From assembly GCA_020851465.1 (NCBI GenBank), contig JADZCR010000014.1, positions 1 through 63,695 on the forward strand: a DNA stretch of 63,695 nt. The letters run 5' to 3'. The notes under the pieces were generated by a model. That model did no database searches. It saw only the letters and a program-made list of their open reading frames with translations, and was not told where the DNA came from. Below are positions 8,870 through 19,650 of this stretch, piece after piece (the first letter of the stretch is position 1; each line of letters begins with the position of its first letter). The translations under genes and the position numbers were made by a program. Source of the DNA: Phycisphaeraceae bacterium. GTDB taxonomy: Bacteria > Planctomycetota > Phycisphaerae > Phycisphaerales > Phycisphaeraceae.

Positions 8870-10009
8870 TTACGTCACGATGCCCTTAAGTCGCATCTTG
8901 ATTTCCTCAGGGTTGAACGCCGCCGCCTGTGCCGTGCGTGGGTGAATGTATTGCTTTTCCACGAGGTCCACAAGGCTATCGGCAAAGGTCTGCATCCCCG
9001 CTTCCTTCTGCCCCTTGATGACCGCGCCCAGTTCGTGCTCCCGCTTTTCAAGGATGAACTTCCGCGTGGGCGGGCTCTGAAGTAAAACCTCCACCGCCGG
9101 GATGCGTTGAATATCCTCTCGGATCGTCGGCAACAGCTTCTGATAAACGAAAGCTTCCATCTGGTACGCCAGCATGTTGCGGATGGCGTCGCGTTCCTCA
9201 GCTGGAAAGAGATCATAGATTCGGCCGAACGCTTGCGGCGCACTCGATGCGTGGATCGTTCCGAAAACCAGGTGGCCGGTCTCAGCCGCCTGAAGCGCAG
9301 CCTCGAATGTTTCTTTGTCGCGCATTTCACCAATGAGCACGACGTCAGGATTTTCCCGCACCATCGCCCGCAGGCCGACGGAGAACGACGGCACGTCGAT
9401 GCCGACCTCTCGCTGATTAACGATGGCCTTCTGATCCTTGAAGAGATATTCGATCGGATCCTCAATGGTGAGGATGTGGCAGGCGCGGTTGGCGTTGATG
9501 TAATCTACCATCGAGGCGAGCGTCGTACTCTTGCCGCTGCCCGTGATGCCCGCGATGAGAACCAACCCCTGTGTCTTCTGCGAGATGGTCTCCATCGATG
9601 AAGGTAGATAGAGCTGATCAAAGCTGAGAATCTTGTTGGATACACGTCTTGCCGCAATCGCGGAGCGACCGCGTGTTCGGAACAGATTCACACGAAAGCG
9701 ATGATTGCCTTTGTCACCAAGGTCAAAATCGAAGCCAATATCAAGCGAACCAGCCTCGCTGTAATGCTTCCATTGCAAATCGGTCAGCGAGGCTTCCACC
9801 CAGGTCTCAAAATCCACAGGATCAATGACCGCATCGAGGTTTTTAAGTGAACCACGAATGCGCAGCTTGGGAGAAAGCCCGCCGCGCAGCAGCAGGTCGG
9901 ACGCTTCGTTATCCACCGCAGCTTTGAAGAACTTGCGCAGCGGAGTATCAGACGGACTTTTGCGCTGGGTTACATGCTCGACGCTGATGGAGGCACTCTG
10001 CGTGGTCAA
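8870..10009 (-). CDS. pilT: Type IV pilus retraction ATPase PilT
   Basis: Hexameric cytoplasmic ATPase that powers pilus retraction in twitching motility. The 379-residue protein has an intact Walker A (GITGSGKSTT), the Asp box TIEDPIEYLF, Walker B with VLIGEMRDKET, and the His box FGTIHASSA, plus the C-terminal AIRNMLAYQ region typical of PilT. The start is TTG, supported by GAGGTGA just upstream. The intact motifs contrast with the degenerate paralogue that follows on the same strand. Confidence 0.93.
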   Translation of the reverse strand: MTTQSASISVEHVTQRKSPSDTPLRKFFKAAVDNEASDLLLRGGLSPKLRIRGSLKNLDAVIDPVDFETWVEASLTDLQWKHYSEAGSLDIGFDFDLGDKGNHRFRVNLFRTRGRSAIAARRVSNKILSFDQLYLPSSMETISQKTQGLVLIAGITGSGKSTTLASMVDYINANRACHILTIEDPIEYLFKDQKAIVNQREVGIDVPSFSVGLRAMVRENPDVVLIGEMRDKETFEAALQAAETGHLVFGTIHASSAPQAFGRIYDLFPAEERDAIRNMLAYQMEAFVYQKLLPTIREDIQRIPAVEVLLQSPPTRKFILEKREHELGAVIKGQKEAGMQTFADSLVDLVEKQYIHPRTAQAAAFNPEEIKMRLKGIVT

Positions 10010-10100
10010 ATGTCACCTCGGTAGAGTAGGCGTTGCCCGCTGATTTCATGGGCGGTTACAACCCGTCCGCATGCCGGAACCGGTGATGGTCCCGCCCAAT

Positions 10101-10946
10101 TTATGTCATTCTTACCGGTAATCCGCGTTCGGCCAAATATGCCTTCGTCTGACCAATGGTGTATTCGCCGTAGTGAAAGATGCTGGCCGCCAGCGCCGCA
10201 TCAGCACCGCCTCCTCCTGCCTCGATGGGAGCGAGAATGCGGGCCATGTGTTCCGGGCCGCCACAGCCGCCCGATGCGACGACCGGCACATCGACCGCCG
10301 CCGCCACCGCCGCCGTCATCTCCAGGTCATAGCCCGCCTTGGTGCCGTCGGCGTCCATACTCGTCAGGACGATCTCTCCGGCACCGCGTTCCACCACTTC
10401 CTTTGCCCAGGTAACGGCATCAAGTCCCGTCGGCCTCCTGCCTCCGTGCGTGTGAACTTCAAAGACAACATCAGATCTTGCATGACTCGATTGCGGGTTG
10501 CGTCTTGCTCCCTCTTTCCGCCGCTGGGCGAACTCATCAAACGGCACGCGCTTGGGGTCGATGTTCACCACCGTCGCACATCGACCAAATCGACGCGCGG
10601 TTTGCGTGATGATGTCGGGATTCACCACCGCAGCCGTGTTGATGCTCACCTTTTCCGCGCCTGCCTGGATCAGCGCGGTTACATCATCGATCGTGCGGAT
10701 TCCTCCGCCGACCGTAAACGGCATGAAGCATTGCTCCGCTACCTGGCGGACCACGTCGAGCATGATTCCGCGGTCTTCATGGCTGGCGGTGATATCGAGA
10801 AACACCAGCTCATCCGCACCGGCTGCATCGTACTGCCGCGCTATCTCCACGGGATCGCCCGCATCTCGGAGCTGCACGAAGTTGACGCCCTTGACGACGC
10901 GGCCGGCTTTGACATCGAGGCAGGGAATAATTCGGTGGGTCAGCAA
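10101..10946 (-). CDS. hisF: Imidazole glycerol phosphate synthase cyclase subunit HisF, with insertion
   Basis: Cyclase half of the HisHF complex that makes imidazole glycerol phosphate and AICAR in histidine biosynthesis. The TIM-barrel landmarks are present: [17 protein letters not shown] with the first catalytic Asp, [26 protein letters not shown] with the second catalytic Asp, and VASGGCG. At 281 residues it is about 25 longer than usual. The extra segment ([19 protein letters not shown]) sits after NIDPKRV. The start is TTG. No other his gene is adjacent. Confidence 0.93.
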   Translation of the reverse strand: MLTHRIIPCLDVKAGRVVKGVNFVQLRDAGDPVEIARQYDAAGADELVFLDITASHEDRGIMLDVVRQVAEQCFMPFTVGGGIRTIDDVTALIQAGAEKVSINTAAVVNPDIITQTARRFGRCATVVNIDPKRVPFDEFAQRRKEGARRNPQSSHARSDVVFEVHTHGGRRPTGLDAVTWAKEVVERGAGEIVLTSMDADGTKAGYDLEMTAAVAAAVDVPVVASGGCGGPEHMARILAPIEAGGGGADAALAASIFHYGEYTIGQTKAYLAERGLPVRMT

Positions 10947-10991
10947 GACGAGGATTTTAACAGCGATTCTGCCGTGGCGCGTAACCGCTGA

Positions 10992-11621
10992 TTACTGCGT
11001 CCGGTGATACGTGTTGAACGACGCCATCGTCGCACTGACCTTGATCGCCTCGTCGATCGTCTCATGGGTGACGCCCAGCTCCAGCAGTCGCGCGACGTGG
11101 CTGGCGGTACATTTCTTGCAGTTGTTGATGTTGCTCACCACGACATTGATCAACTCGACCATGGTTTCTTCGAGGCTGGTTTTCTGAAACGTGAACGCCC
11201 GCAGTCCCGGCGAAAGATGCTCAAATGCGGGATCACCTGCCAGATCCTTGAATTTGAAGTACGTGTTGTACATCGTGCAGGTTGCTGTGACCGCGAGTAT
11301 TTCCGCAGCCTGAACCTCCGTCCAGCCGGCCGCGACCACATCTTTGGCGTGCGCCCGTACACAGTGGACGCAATTCATCGCTGAACTGGTCGCCAGTGCC
11401 AACGCTGCGCGCTGTTTGCCGTCAAGCAGTTTTCCCGGATTCTGATGGTGGACAAACTTTTTGTAGTTGTTGTAACTGTCGGAGAGATACGCCTCGGAGT
11501 GCGCCATCATCTGGTATCCGACAGGAACCTGGCCGTTACCGATGGTCTCCTTGATGCGTTCGTAAATGCTCTGGATGGCTTCGGAGGCTTTATCAGGTGC
11601 GATGGGTGGGGTTACGGGCAT
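10992..11621 (-). CDS. AhpD/carboxymuconolactone decarboxylase-like protein
   Basis: About 209 residues with two copies of the alkylhydroperoxidase-D type helical unit. The first has the redox motif CVHCVRAH and the second CKKCTASHV, both CxxC followed by His at the AhpD spacing. Such proteins reduce peroxides or act as thiol reductases. The ATG at 11621 is chosen because AAGGA lies just upstream; a longer frame reaching 11687 would add 22 basic residues without a ribosome binding site. It is divergent from a ferredoxin and ferritin-like pair, which suggests a shared oxidative-stress theme. Confidence 0.75.
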   Translation of the reverse strand: MPVTPPIAPDKASEAIQSIYERIKETIGNGQVPVGYQMMAHSEAYLSDSYNNYKKFVHHQNPGKLLDGKQRAALALATSSAMNCVHCVRAHAKDVVAAGWTEVQAAEILAVTATCTMYNTYFKFKDLAGDPAFEHLSPGLRAFTFQKTSLEETMVELINVVVSNINNCKKCTASHVARLLELGVTHETIDEAIKVSATMASFNTYHRTQ

Positions 11622-11722
11622 GTTGTGATCCTTGGTTTTTGAAATAAGGTTTGGCTGAAACTGTATGCGTCTCCGCAGCGAAGGCAAATGTAAAAGGAAA
11701 CCGATGGGAAAATCATGTGATT

Positions 11723-11740
11723 GGGATGAGTTATCATCCC
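11723..11740. repeat. Perfect 7-bp inverted repeat between divergent redox genes
   Basis: The arms GGGATGA and TCATCCC are separated by GTTA. The site lies in the intergenic region between the AhpD-like gene (minus strand) and the ferredoxin gene (plus strand), just upstream of a possible promoter. It could be an operator for a dimeric regulator or a short hairpin. No T-run follows on either side, so a terminator is unlikely. Confidence 0.4.
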
Positions 11741-11766
11741 GATCTTCAAGAGAAAATCTGAGTCAC

Positions 11767-11796
11767 TTTACCCTGAACCTTTTCTTACCCTAGAAT
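11767..11796 (+). promoter_or_regulatory. Possible sigma-70 promoter of the ferredoxin gene
   Basis: TTTACC and TAGAAT hexamers are separated by 18 bases, and the -10-like element ends nine bases before the ATG. A transcript from here would have a very short leader. The -35 match is modest, so this is tentative. Confidence 0.3.
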
Positions 11797-11805
11797 GTCG
11801 GACCC

Positions 11806-12075
11806 ATGGCCAAGAAGCCGCCCAAAGTACTGGCTCTGCTTGACGAAGACCTCTGCACGGGGTGCGAGGCCTGCGTCTCAGTTTGTCCGGTGGATTGCAT
11901 CGACACCCTTCCGGGACCGGAGCACCAATGGGTGCTTCAGAACTGCTCGATCGATCTGCCGCGGTGCATCGGGTGTACGTTGTGCGCCCAGGTGTGCCCG
12001 TGGGATTGCATCATAATGGTGCCCAGCGATCAGATGTTGCGGGAAAAACGCTTCGCGGACGAATTCGCGAAGTAA
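11806..12075 (+). CDS. 2[4Fe-4S] ferredoxin
   Basis: Small 89-residue electron carrier. Two cluster-binding motifs are visible, CTGCEACVSVCPVDC and CIGCTLCAQVCPWDC, each of the CxxCxxCxxxC(P) type, so two [4Fe-4S] clusters are expected. The N-terminal segment MAKKPPKVLALLDED resembles bacterial RnfB-like or ferredoxin-fold electron carriers. The ferritin-like gene follows about 75 bases downstream on the same strand, and an AhpD-like gene is divergent. Confidence 0.88.
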   Translation: MAKKPPKVLALLDEDLCTGCEACVSVCPVDCIDTLPGPEHQWVLQNCSIDLPRCIGCTLCAQVCPWDCIIMVPSDQMLREKRFADEFAK

Positions 12076-12149
12076 CAAGGGCTTCAGACGGTGTCAGCCA
12101 TGACGCTGTGAGCCGCGCTTGCGGTTCAACTTTCACCAGGAGAAACCAG

Positions 12150-12617
12150 ATGCAGGACAAAAAGCGCAAAGAAATCGTGGCGGAACTCCAGAAGAGTTAC
12201 GGCATGGAACTTGAAACGGTCATCAACTACCGTGCCAATTCCGTGCATCTCGACGGCATCCGTGCCAAGCACATCAAGGACAATCTCCTCGCGGAGGTCG
12301 CCGATGAATCGACACATGCCACCATCGTTGCCAACCGCATCAAGGTGCTTGAAGGCCGAATCCCCGGTTCACTGGAGCTTAACTTTTGTCAGAAATCGCT
12401 CCAGCCGCCTGCCGACAATCTTGATGTCAAAGCGGTGATTCTCGGCGTGCTCGAAGCCGAAAAAGGCGCAATCGAACAGTACCAGAAGATCATCGATCTC
12501 TGCGATGGTGTGGATCCTGTGACGCAGGATATCGTCACCGGCCTCAAAGGCGACGAAGAAGAGCACTATCGGCTCTTCAAAGGCTTCCTCGCGGAAGCTG
12601 AGTCAATGAAGCTTTGA
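12150..12617 (+). CDS. Ferritin-like (bacterioferritin/Dps-type) di-iron protein
   Basis: 155 residues, mostly helical. Candidate di-iron ligands appear in the ferritin order: a Glu in GMELETVINY, ESTH (ExxH) near residue 52, a Glu in LEAEKGAIEQY and EEEH (ExxH) near the C-terminus. This fits a four-helix iron-oxidising protein for iron storage or detoxification. The ATG at 12150 follows CAGGAGA. It is probably cotranscribed with the ferredoxin, which could supply electrons for iron release; that link is inferred from position. Confidence 0.78.
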   Translation: MQDKKRKEIVAELQKSYGMELETVINYRANSVHLDGIRAKHIKDNLLAEVADESTHATIVANRIKVLEGRIPGSLELNFCQKSLQPPADNLDVKAVILGVLEAEKGAIEQYQKIIDLCDGVDPVTQDIVTGLKGDEEEHYRLFKGFLAEAESMKL

Positions 12618-12693
12618 TGTCGTGATGCGATTAACCCGCCGGATTGGCGCACGCGCCGAATTCACGGATCAACAACTCAGTCTCATGGAGCGT

Positions 12694-13842
12694 TCAATGC
12701 CCGCCTGCGTCGGCGTGTTCGCCTGTTTCCGCTTTTGCGGATTTACGGGCGACTTTTCGGACAGGAGCTTTGGGTGTTGATTTGGGCTTGACTTTGGATT
12801 TGGCCCCGTGGCTATCCGTCTCGCCGTGGCCGGATGACTCGCCGGTTTCAGCTTTTTCACCGTGTCCGCCCCCGCCGGCTCCGTGGTCTTCCACTAATGG
12901 AGCATTGGGGTTCGGCTCGCCGGTGACGTGGAAAACTGTTCTGGCCATCAACAACATCGAGCCGTTGAAGATTGTCAGCAGTGCCACCCAGCCCACGCCA
13001 TCCCGCACGGGTTTGCTGGCGTGAAGCAGCGGCGCGTTGACGATCATCAGCACCCGTCGCAGCAGACTGGGGGCGTTGGGGTCTCGCGGTTTGCTGACTT
13101 TCGGCGGTTTGGGTGCTTTGACGGGCTTGGAGTGCTTTTCGGGTTGCTCGTCGAGTTCCCGCGCTACGGAGGCGGCTGTGGCGGAGAAGCTCGCCGTGGC
13201 CGCGGGCATTGCCGCTTCGCTGTTGAGCAGGTCTTCCGGGCTGGCGAATGCGCCTTCAAGGTCAGGTTCTGCTTCCTCCGTGTCGGCGGATCGCTCCTGC
13301 CACTGCGGGGCTTCGGTTGCATTCAACTGGTCAACATCCGTCGTCTGGCCTGTGACCTGGGCGACCGTCTCGAAATCATCAGCGATCGCGTCATCAGCAT
13401 TTTCAGCCAGCACTTCGTCGATCTTCTGCACCACCGCTTCTGTTTCAGCGGATTCGCCGGAAGTCTCGGTGGATGTATCAGTGGCATCACTCATCATTGC
13501 CGTCGTAGCAGTTCCCGCAGGTTTGGAAGACGAACCATCGGCCGTTTCCTTGGCGGTGTCGAGTAGTTCCTGGATTTGTTTTGCCAGATCGTCGCCGGCC
13601 AATTCACTCTCCGCTCGGGCGGTATCGGCGGCAGTACCTGCACCATCAGCCGAGACGGCTCGCTGCGGATCCATTTGCTGTGTGTGGTCGGCGGACATCA
13701 TCACATCGAGTTGCTCGTTGAGCGTAGGGGCAGTGGCATCGTCAGGCGCAGCGGTATCGCTGTCACCGGACAGCAGCGAATCAATCTGCTCGTCGAGTGC
13801 TCCCGTCTCGTCAGCCGCGGTCTGTTTGGGTTTTTCCTCCAC
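12694..13842 (-). CDS. Acidic, low-complexity membrane protein with four repeated short motifs
   Basis: 382 residues with no recognised family. The first roughly 250 are Asp/Glu/Ala/Ser/Thr-rich and probably disordered, but carry four similar amphipathic motifs: LDEQIDSLLSG (16-26), LNEQLDVMMSA (41-51), LAKQIQELLDT (86-96) and VVQKIDEVLAE (137-147). A basic, Pro-rich stretch (KHSKPVKAPKPPKVSKP) leads to one predicted membrane-associated hydrophobic segment (WVALLTIFNGSMLLMA). The C-terminus is Gly/His-rich then Lys-rich. The GTG start follows CAGGAGA. The arrangement suggests a flexible tether carrying docking motifs. It is convergent with the ferritin-like gene. Confidence 0.7.
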   Translation of the reverse strand: MEEKPKQTAADETGALDEQIDSLLSGDSDTAAPDDATAPTLNEQLDVMMSADHTQQMDPQRAVSADGAGTAADTARAESELAGDDLAKQIQELLDTAKETADGSSSKPAGTATTAMMSDATDTSTETSGESAETEAVVQKIDEVLAENADDAIADDFETVAQVTGQTTDVDQLNATEAPQWQERSADTEEAEPDLEGAFASPEDLLNSEAAMPAATASFSATAASVARELDEQPEKHSKPVKAPKPPKVSKPRDPNAPSLLRRVLMIVNAPLLHASKPVRDGVGWVALLTIFNGSMLLMARTVFHVTGEPNPNAPLVEDHGAGGGGHGEKAETGESSGHGETDSHGAKSKVKPKSTPKAPVRKVARKSAKAETGEHADAGGH

Positions 13843-14072
13843 AGCGTCTCCTGAACTCGACGCCCCGACGGCACGGACCTCTATCCAGTTTCAAACTCGC
13901 CTTGCCGTAACGTGCGAGATTGTCATAAACTCACAGCGACTGAAAGGTTTTATCGACCCCTTATGAAGGTGACTCAAGGGGCAAATCCGTCAGCCGCGCT
14001 CCCCCGAATCAACTTGGCGGGCGAACCCGAAACGGCCCGCGTCGATTCGTACACCACGCCGCATCCCAGGAA

Positions 14073-14813
14073 ATGAATCGCGAATCGATGCACCGATTTT
14101 ACTGTCCCAATCTGGCTTCCTCGACGTCTTCAGGCCCATTATCGGACATGACGGTGCAGCTCGACGCTGACGAGTCACACCACGCTCGGCGGGTGTTGCG
14201 CATGGAGATCGGCGAAAAAATCGAGCTCTTCGATGGTCACGGCTACCGAGCGACAGGGGAGTTGCTCTCCTGGTCGGGTGGGGCAACGATCCGTCTGCTC
14301 AGGGCGACGCACTCACCGCGGATCTGTCCGCGTCTGGATGTGGCGGTCACGATACCCAAGGGGCCGCGCGCTGATGAGATGGTCAGCCAACTCAGTCAAC
14401 TAGGGGTCGATCGTCTGATACCGTTGCGAGCTGAGCGAGCAGTAGTCGATCCGCGGCAGACAAAGCTGGACAAGTTCAGCCGTGCCTCGATTGAGTCAGC
14501 CAAACAGTGTGGCCGTGATTACCTGATGGAGATCGCCTCTCCCGGCGAAATGGAAAAACTGTTGCGCGAGGACTATGACGTGAAACTCATCGCAGCACCG
14601 GGTGGTGGAGGCGGGGAGGAACTCGAATCACGACTCAAGCAAGCGCAGCGCGTGCTCGTACTCATCGGTCCCGAAGGCGGCTGGACAGACGACGAGCGAA
14701 AAGCAGCCGTCAGCAGCGGAGCGGCAGCCTGGTCGCTGGGTTCTCACATCCTTCGCATTGAAACCGCAGCATGTGCCGCGGCGGCGGTGATTCGCTACCT
14801 CACCACTCGATAG
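14073..14813 (+). CDS. rsmE: 16S rRNA (uracil-1498-N3)-methyltransferase RsmE
   Basis: SPOUT-class methyltransferase that methylates U1498 of 16S rRNA. The knot signature VLIGPEGGWTDDERKAA and SLGSHILRIETAACAA are intact, and the N-terminal substrate domain has ESHHARRVLRM. Length is 246 residues, normal for the family. The start is uncertain between ATG 14073 and ATG 14088 (MHRFYCPN), since family members usually start close to the RFY motif and neither has a well-spaced ribosome binding site. Confidence 0.92.
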   Translation: MNRESMHRFYCPNLASSTSSGPLSDMTVQLDADESHHARRVLRMEIGEKIELFDGHGYRATGELLSWSGGATIRLLRATHSPRICPRLDVAVTIPKGPRADEMVSQLSQLGVDRLIPLRAERAVVDPRQTKLDKFSRASIESAKQCGRDYLMEIASPGEMEKLLREDYDVKLIAAPGGGGGEELESRLKQAQRVLVLIGPEGGWTDDERKAAVSSGAAAWSLGSHILRIETAACAAAAVIRYLTTR

Positions 14814-14840
14814 GGTGATGGCTCCACATCACGTCTGGAT

Positions 14841-16100
14841 TTATTCCACCAGTTCGCAGCGACCTGCATCGACATCGGCCTGCCACGCCGGTTGCATCGT
14901 CACGCCTTTGCCCAGCCGCAGCTTGGGTGTCAACTCGTAAACGGGTCGTGGATTTGAAAAGCTCTGGATGGAGCGATAGAGGATGCGACGATTCGGCCCG
15001 GTGATGACCGAAGCGTGCTGGGTGAGCGACCAGTTGGCCTGCGGTTCTTTTTCGGGAATTCCTTTCTCTCCGGCCAGACAGACGCGGGCGGGGAACGGCA
15101 CTGCGGTGTCGGCGACGACCGCCAGCGCGCCCCAGATCGTCGCACCTCGCTTGGCTTCTGCGTTTGTCAGTGCCAGCAGGCGGTGCTGTCGCTCATCAGA
15201 GCCGGCAGCGTACACCCAGTCGCAACACGTTTTTTCGTTCTCACCTTTAAGCCTCATCACTTCCTTGAGCCGTGATCGCTTAAAGGCGTTGAGTTCAGGA
15301 TCAATGTAGCTGCATGCGGTGATGCAGATCGCGCCGTTCTCTGTCGGCCAGCGATAAGCGACCCGGACGTTGGCCTTTTCCACCATCACGCCACGCAATT
15401 GCTTATCCACCCAGAGTTGATTACCAGGCCCCCAGAATTCCTTGTAACGATCCATGAACGCCACGATCTGTTTGATGTCGTTGAGACACTCCGGAGGCAT
15501 CAGGTCGTGCGGGTTGGCGGGGAAAATTTCCTTCGGCTCTTCATCCAGGAGTACCGACGACGAGACGCCGCCCTGCACCCAGTAAACTGACGAGTCTTTA
15601 TCCGCAGCACCCGGTTTCCAGTCACGGATATGAGGTTCCAGGAACGGCCGCATGACGTCGTCGCGGTTATCACTGATGACGACGCCCCCTTCCCGCGATT
15701 GCGGAAAGAAGACGTTGGTGCATTGACGCGGGGGATCAGCCAGGTCGTAACGCGCCAGATGGTGTGCGTTGACATGTTTCCACAGGTAGTGGTACGAGCT
15801 GAAGTACCATGCCGCCTGCGCCGGGGTAAAGCCCGTGCCCTCGCAGAAACCCTCACGCTCGCCGAGATGGCGATCCACCAATCCGCGAGTTTCAGGAAAC
15901 TTCGTCGCGTCAGGTACTGCAGCCAGCCGCTTGCGATCCCATTCCATCACCGCGCCGGCATAATCAAAGTCCGCACCGAGCGTGGGGAACAGCCGGCGAT
16001 TCCACGTCAGGTCGTAGGTCATCTGGTCGGCAAAGCCGCCATTCTTCAAACTTTCGGCAATGGCGCGTCCGCGCTGACGTCCGGTCTCTCGAAGATTCAT
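14841..16100 (-). CDS. C45-like Ntn-hydrolase family protein
   Basis: About 419 residues. The segment RQCTNVFFPQSREGGVV followed by ISDNRDD matches the pattern of the peptidase C45/acyl-CoA:6-aminopenicillanate acyltransferase family, where the Cys (residue 127) becomes the nucleophile after self-cleavage and the N[RWE]D motif follows. Fixing the start at the ATG 16100 (MNLRETG) drops 31 basic residues that look non-coding. Whether it is processed cannot be seen. Substrates in this group are amides or small peptides. It sits just downstream of a strong atpD terminator, so it has its own promoter. Confidence 0.55.
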   Translation of the reverse strand: MNLRETGRQRGRAIAESLKNGGFADQMTYDLTWNRRLFPTLGADFDYAGAVMEWDRKRLAAVPDATKFPETRGLVDRHLGEREGFCEGTGFTPAQAAWYFSSYHYLWKHVNAHHLARYDLADPPRQCTNVFFPQSREGGVVISDNRDDVMRPFLEPHIRDWKPGAADKDSSVYWVQGGVSSSVLLDEEPKEIFPANPHDLMPPECLNDIKQIVAFMDRYKEFWGPGNQLWVDKQLRGVMVEKANVRVAYRWPTENGAICITACSYIDPELNAFKRSRLKEVMRLKGENEKTCCDWVYAAGSDERQHRLLALTNAEAKRGATIWGALAVVADTAVPFPARVCLAGEKGIPEKEPQANWSLTQHASVITGPNRRILYRSIQSFSNPRPVYELTPKLRLGKGVTMQPAWQADVDAGRCELVE

Positions 16101-16174
16101 GTTTGATCCATTCAAGCTAGGGGGAAACGCGGAAGATTCTAGCGGGTGTCCGCCTTTATGCTTGACAGAAAACA

Positions 16175-16205
16175 CAAAAAAGCCCAGGCGCATGCGCCCG
16201 GGCTT
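16175..16205 (-). terminator. Rho-independent terminator of atpD
   Basis: Read on the minus strand, the stem AAGCCC/GGGCTT extends, past one mismatch, into a GGCGC/GCGCC inner stem and is followed by six T residues. It starts 30 bases after the atpD stop, so the atpD transcript ends here. Confidence 0.85.
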
Positions 16206-16235
16206 GAATAAAAATCACGATTGAATGGCCGCGGA

Positions 16236-17762
<1,527 letters not shown>

Positions 17763-17832
17763 TCAGCATCTCAGAACCGGAGGCAAAGTCTCCGGTCCTA
17801 TATGCGGCGTAGTCTGCGGCTCTGTTGGCGTT

Positions 17833-18660
17833 TCAATACCAAGCGTACGGCTGGGCAGTGGGGCTGCCTGCGTTGTACCACGTCCAAAAGGTAGGCCATT
17901 GTACGAATGCGCTATGTCCATCCAGAAATGACGAGTTGAACCCCACTCCGTTTGGTTTTTCGATCATCGAGTTGTATGACGGCGGAGGTGAGCCGCCATG
18001 CCGGTAGCCGGGGATGTAGTGTACGTAGCCGGCACGGTATTCCGCGCCGCTGCAATCCGCTGCCCAGAACGTCGCCGACGGCACCGGGATTCGATCAAGA
18101 TAATACACCATCATCGGAATGCCGTAGTCCACCCGGGTAAGCGGCGAGCGGTTGTAGCCGTAGCACTCACGGCGGTAGGCGCTGCCATAGGCTCCGCCGT
18201 AGTCATAGCCCGCCCATCCGTTGCCATAGGTGAAGTCCTCCGGCTTGCCTTCAGCACTTGGGCAATAAAAGACATGAGTGTGCGAGTTAAGTGAGTCCAG
18301 GCCCAGATAGGGCATGAGCACCGCTGTGGTCCAGCCGGTGGTGTCAGGAGGAAAGTGCTGCTTGTAGTCGTTGAAGTAAGCCTGAGTCGCGATGCCGATC
18401 TGTCGAGTGTTGGAGAGACACTTGGCGCGGTGTGCCACTTCGCGTGCCTGTGCCAGAGCAGGCAGCAGCAGCGCAATGAGCAGCGCAATGATGGAAATGA
18501 CGACGAGCAGTTCGACAAGCGTAAACGCACTGCCCCGTGATCCGTGAGGTTGCACGCGGTGACTTGCCGCATCTCGCGGCATCTTCGTGCGTAAAACCTC
18601 CGCTGTTGCACTCATGATCTCATCGCTGCTCGAACTAAATTCTCGTTGATTCGACATCAT
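17833..18660 (-). CDS. Pseudopilin-like protein (prepilin N-terminal methylation domain)
   Basis: About 275 residues. A class III/prepilin signal [20 protein letters not shown] begins around residue 40, followed by an alpha-helical stretch ([18 protein letters not shown]) and a globular domain. The C-terminal FLDGHSAFV is the H-x-DG-type motif common in planctomycete and verrucomicrobial pseudopilin-like (DUF1559-type) proteins. The start at 18660 is chosen for AAAGGG about six bases upstream; 18684 is an alternative. It is one of four such proteins here. Function is probably secretion or surface assembly, but is unknown. Confidence 0.75.
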   Translation of the reverse strand: MMSNQREFSSSSDEIMSATAEVLRTKMPRDAASHRVQPHGSRGSAFTLVELLVVISIIALLIALLLPALAQAREVAHRAKCLSNTRQIGIATQAYFNDYKQHFPPDTTGWTTAVLMPYLGLDSLNSHTHVFYCPSAEGKPEDFTYGNGWAGYDYGGAYGSAYRRECYGYNRSPLTRVDYGIPMMVYYLDRIPVPSATFWAADCSGAEYRAGYVHYIPGYRHGGSPPPSYNSMIEKPNGVGFNSSFLDGHSAFVQWPTFWTWYNAGSPTAQPYAWY

Positions 18661-18779
18661 TTCAGACCCTTTAGGATCTTTCATTCAACCGCTTTTCTTC
18701 CCGCTGATATAAACCTTATCGACCAACGAAACGATCAGGATGCCTGCTTTATCAGCGGTTACACCTGAAATCCTAGGCG

Positions 18780-19565
18780 TCAGAACCGCCTTCTGCCGAG
18801 AAGTGCCGCTGCACCCAGTGCGAGAAGGCCCAAACTGGCCGGCTCAGGGATGTCATAGCTGAAGTTCGCGGTGCCTTGAACGACAAAGCCGTCGAACGCG
18901 GCGTACGACTGGTCGGTAGTGCCACCGGTGGCACCAGGCGGAATCTCAAAGTACCGCGTGATCGTGGTGCCGGTTGAGCCAAGTGCGGTCAGGTCCGTAG
19001 CAGTCGTCCAGGCGACATTGGTGTAATTAGAAGCAAGGGTAAGAGCATTGCTCTCCAGGATGGCGACCCCCGGCCCGCTGCCGGTGTGGCCGACGGTGGT
19101 CTCGTCCCAATTGATCGTGCTTTGTCCATAACCGGGATATTTCAGAGCGTAGATGGAGATCGAGTCGATCGCCAGAGTCACCTGCTCGCTGCCGGGGGTT
19201 GTACCAAAGGGGCCAGCCGGGCCGTTGTAGGTGATGGAGATCGTGAACTCGTTGTTGTAAGCGGCGAGGCCGTTGCCGTCGCCATCGGTCATCACGCGGC
19301 TTGGAAAGTATGGACCGTTGCTGCTGAACCCAGAGCCTGTGGCGGTGATGGTGATGTTGAAATCGCCCACCGTGAAGGGGGTGGCATTCACAGCGGTGTT
19401 CGGAGTGTTGGTGGCTGCGGACTCAGTCGTTTTCCAGGTATTAGGTGAGACGGCGTATCCCATGGCTACATCGAACGAACTGCTGTTGTTGACGATGTAG
19501 GCCTGAGTCGCCAAGGGGGAAACCAGGGTCGCCAGACCAGCCAATAGAACGAGTTTCGCTTTCAT
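18780..19565 (-). CDS. PEP-CTERM secreted protein, tandem copy 1
   Basis: 261 residues. An N-terminal signal MKAKLVLLAGLATLVSPLA precedes a Thr/Ser/Gly-rich beta-type domain. The tail PEPASLGLLALGAAALLGRR is the PEP-CTERM sorting signal recognised by exosortases, which cleave and anchor such proteins at the surface. The ATG follows a strong GGAGGATTT site, identical to those of the next two copies. The translated frame extends further upstream but lacks a ribosome binding site there. The middle of the protein differs from copies 2 and 3. Confidence 0.85.
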   Translation of the reverse strand: MKAKLVLLAGLATLVSPLATQAYIVNNSSSFDVAMGYAVSPNTWKTTESAATNTPNTAVNATPFTVGDFNITITATGSGFSSNGPYFPSRVMTDGDGNGLAAYNNEFTISITYNGPAGPFGTTPGSEQVTLAIDSISIYALKYPGYGQSTINWDETTVGHTGSGPGVAILESNALTLASNYTNVAWTTATDLTALGSTGTTITRYFEIPPGATGGTTDQSYAAFDGFVVQGTANFSYDIPEPASLGLLALGAAALLGRRRF

Positions 19566-19650
19566 AAATCCTCCATTGAAATCAAAGTTGAGCTTCGTCG
19601 TATGGGGTTGAAGAAACACGATGGAACGAGTCAAAGAAACGCTCACCTTA

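Noticed and set aside
10173..10991. Plus-strand frame of 272 codons over hisF
   Set aside because: hisF motifs on the minus strand are unambiguous, and the plus translation has no recognisable domain.
18701..18758. Inverted repeat CCGCTGATA with TATCAGCGG 40 bases apart after the first PEP-CTERM gene
   Set aside because: The loop is too long for a simple terminator, no T-run follows, and there is no evidence of a regulator.
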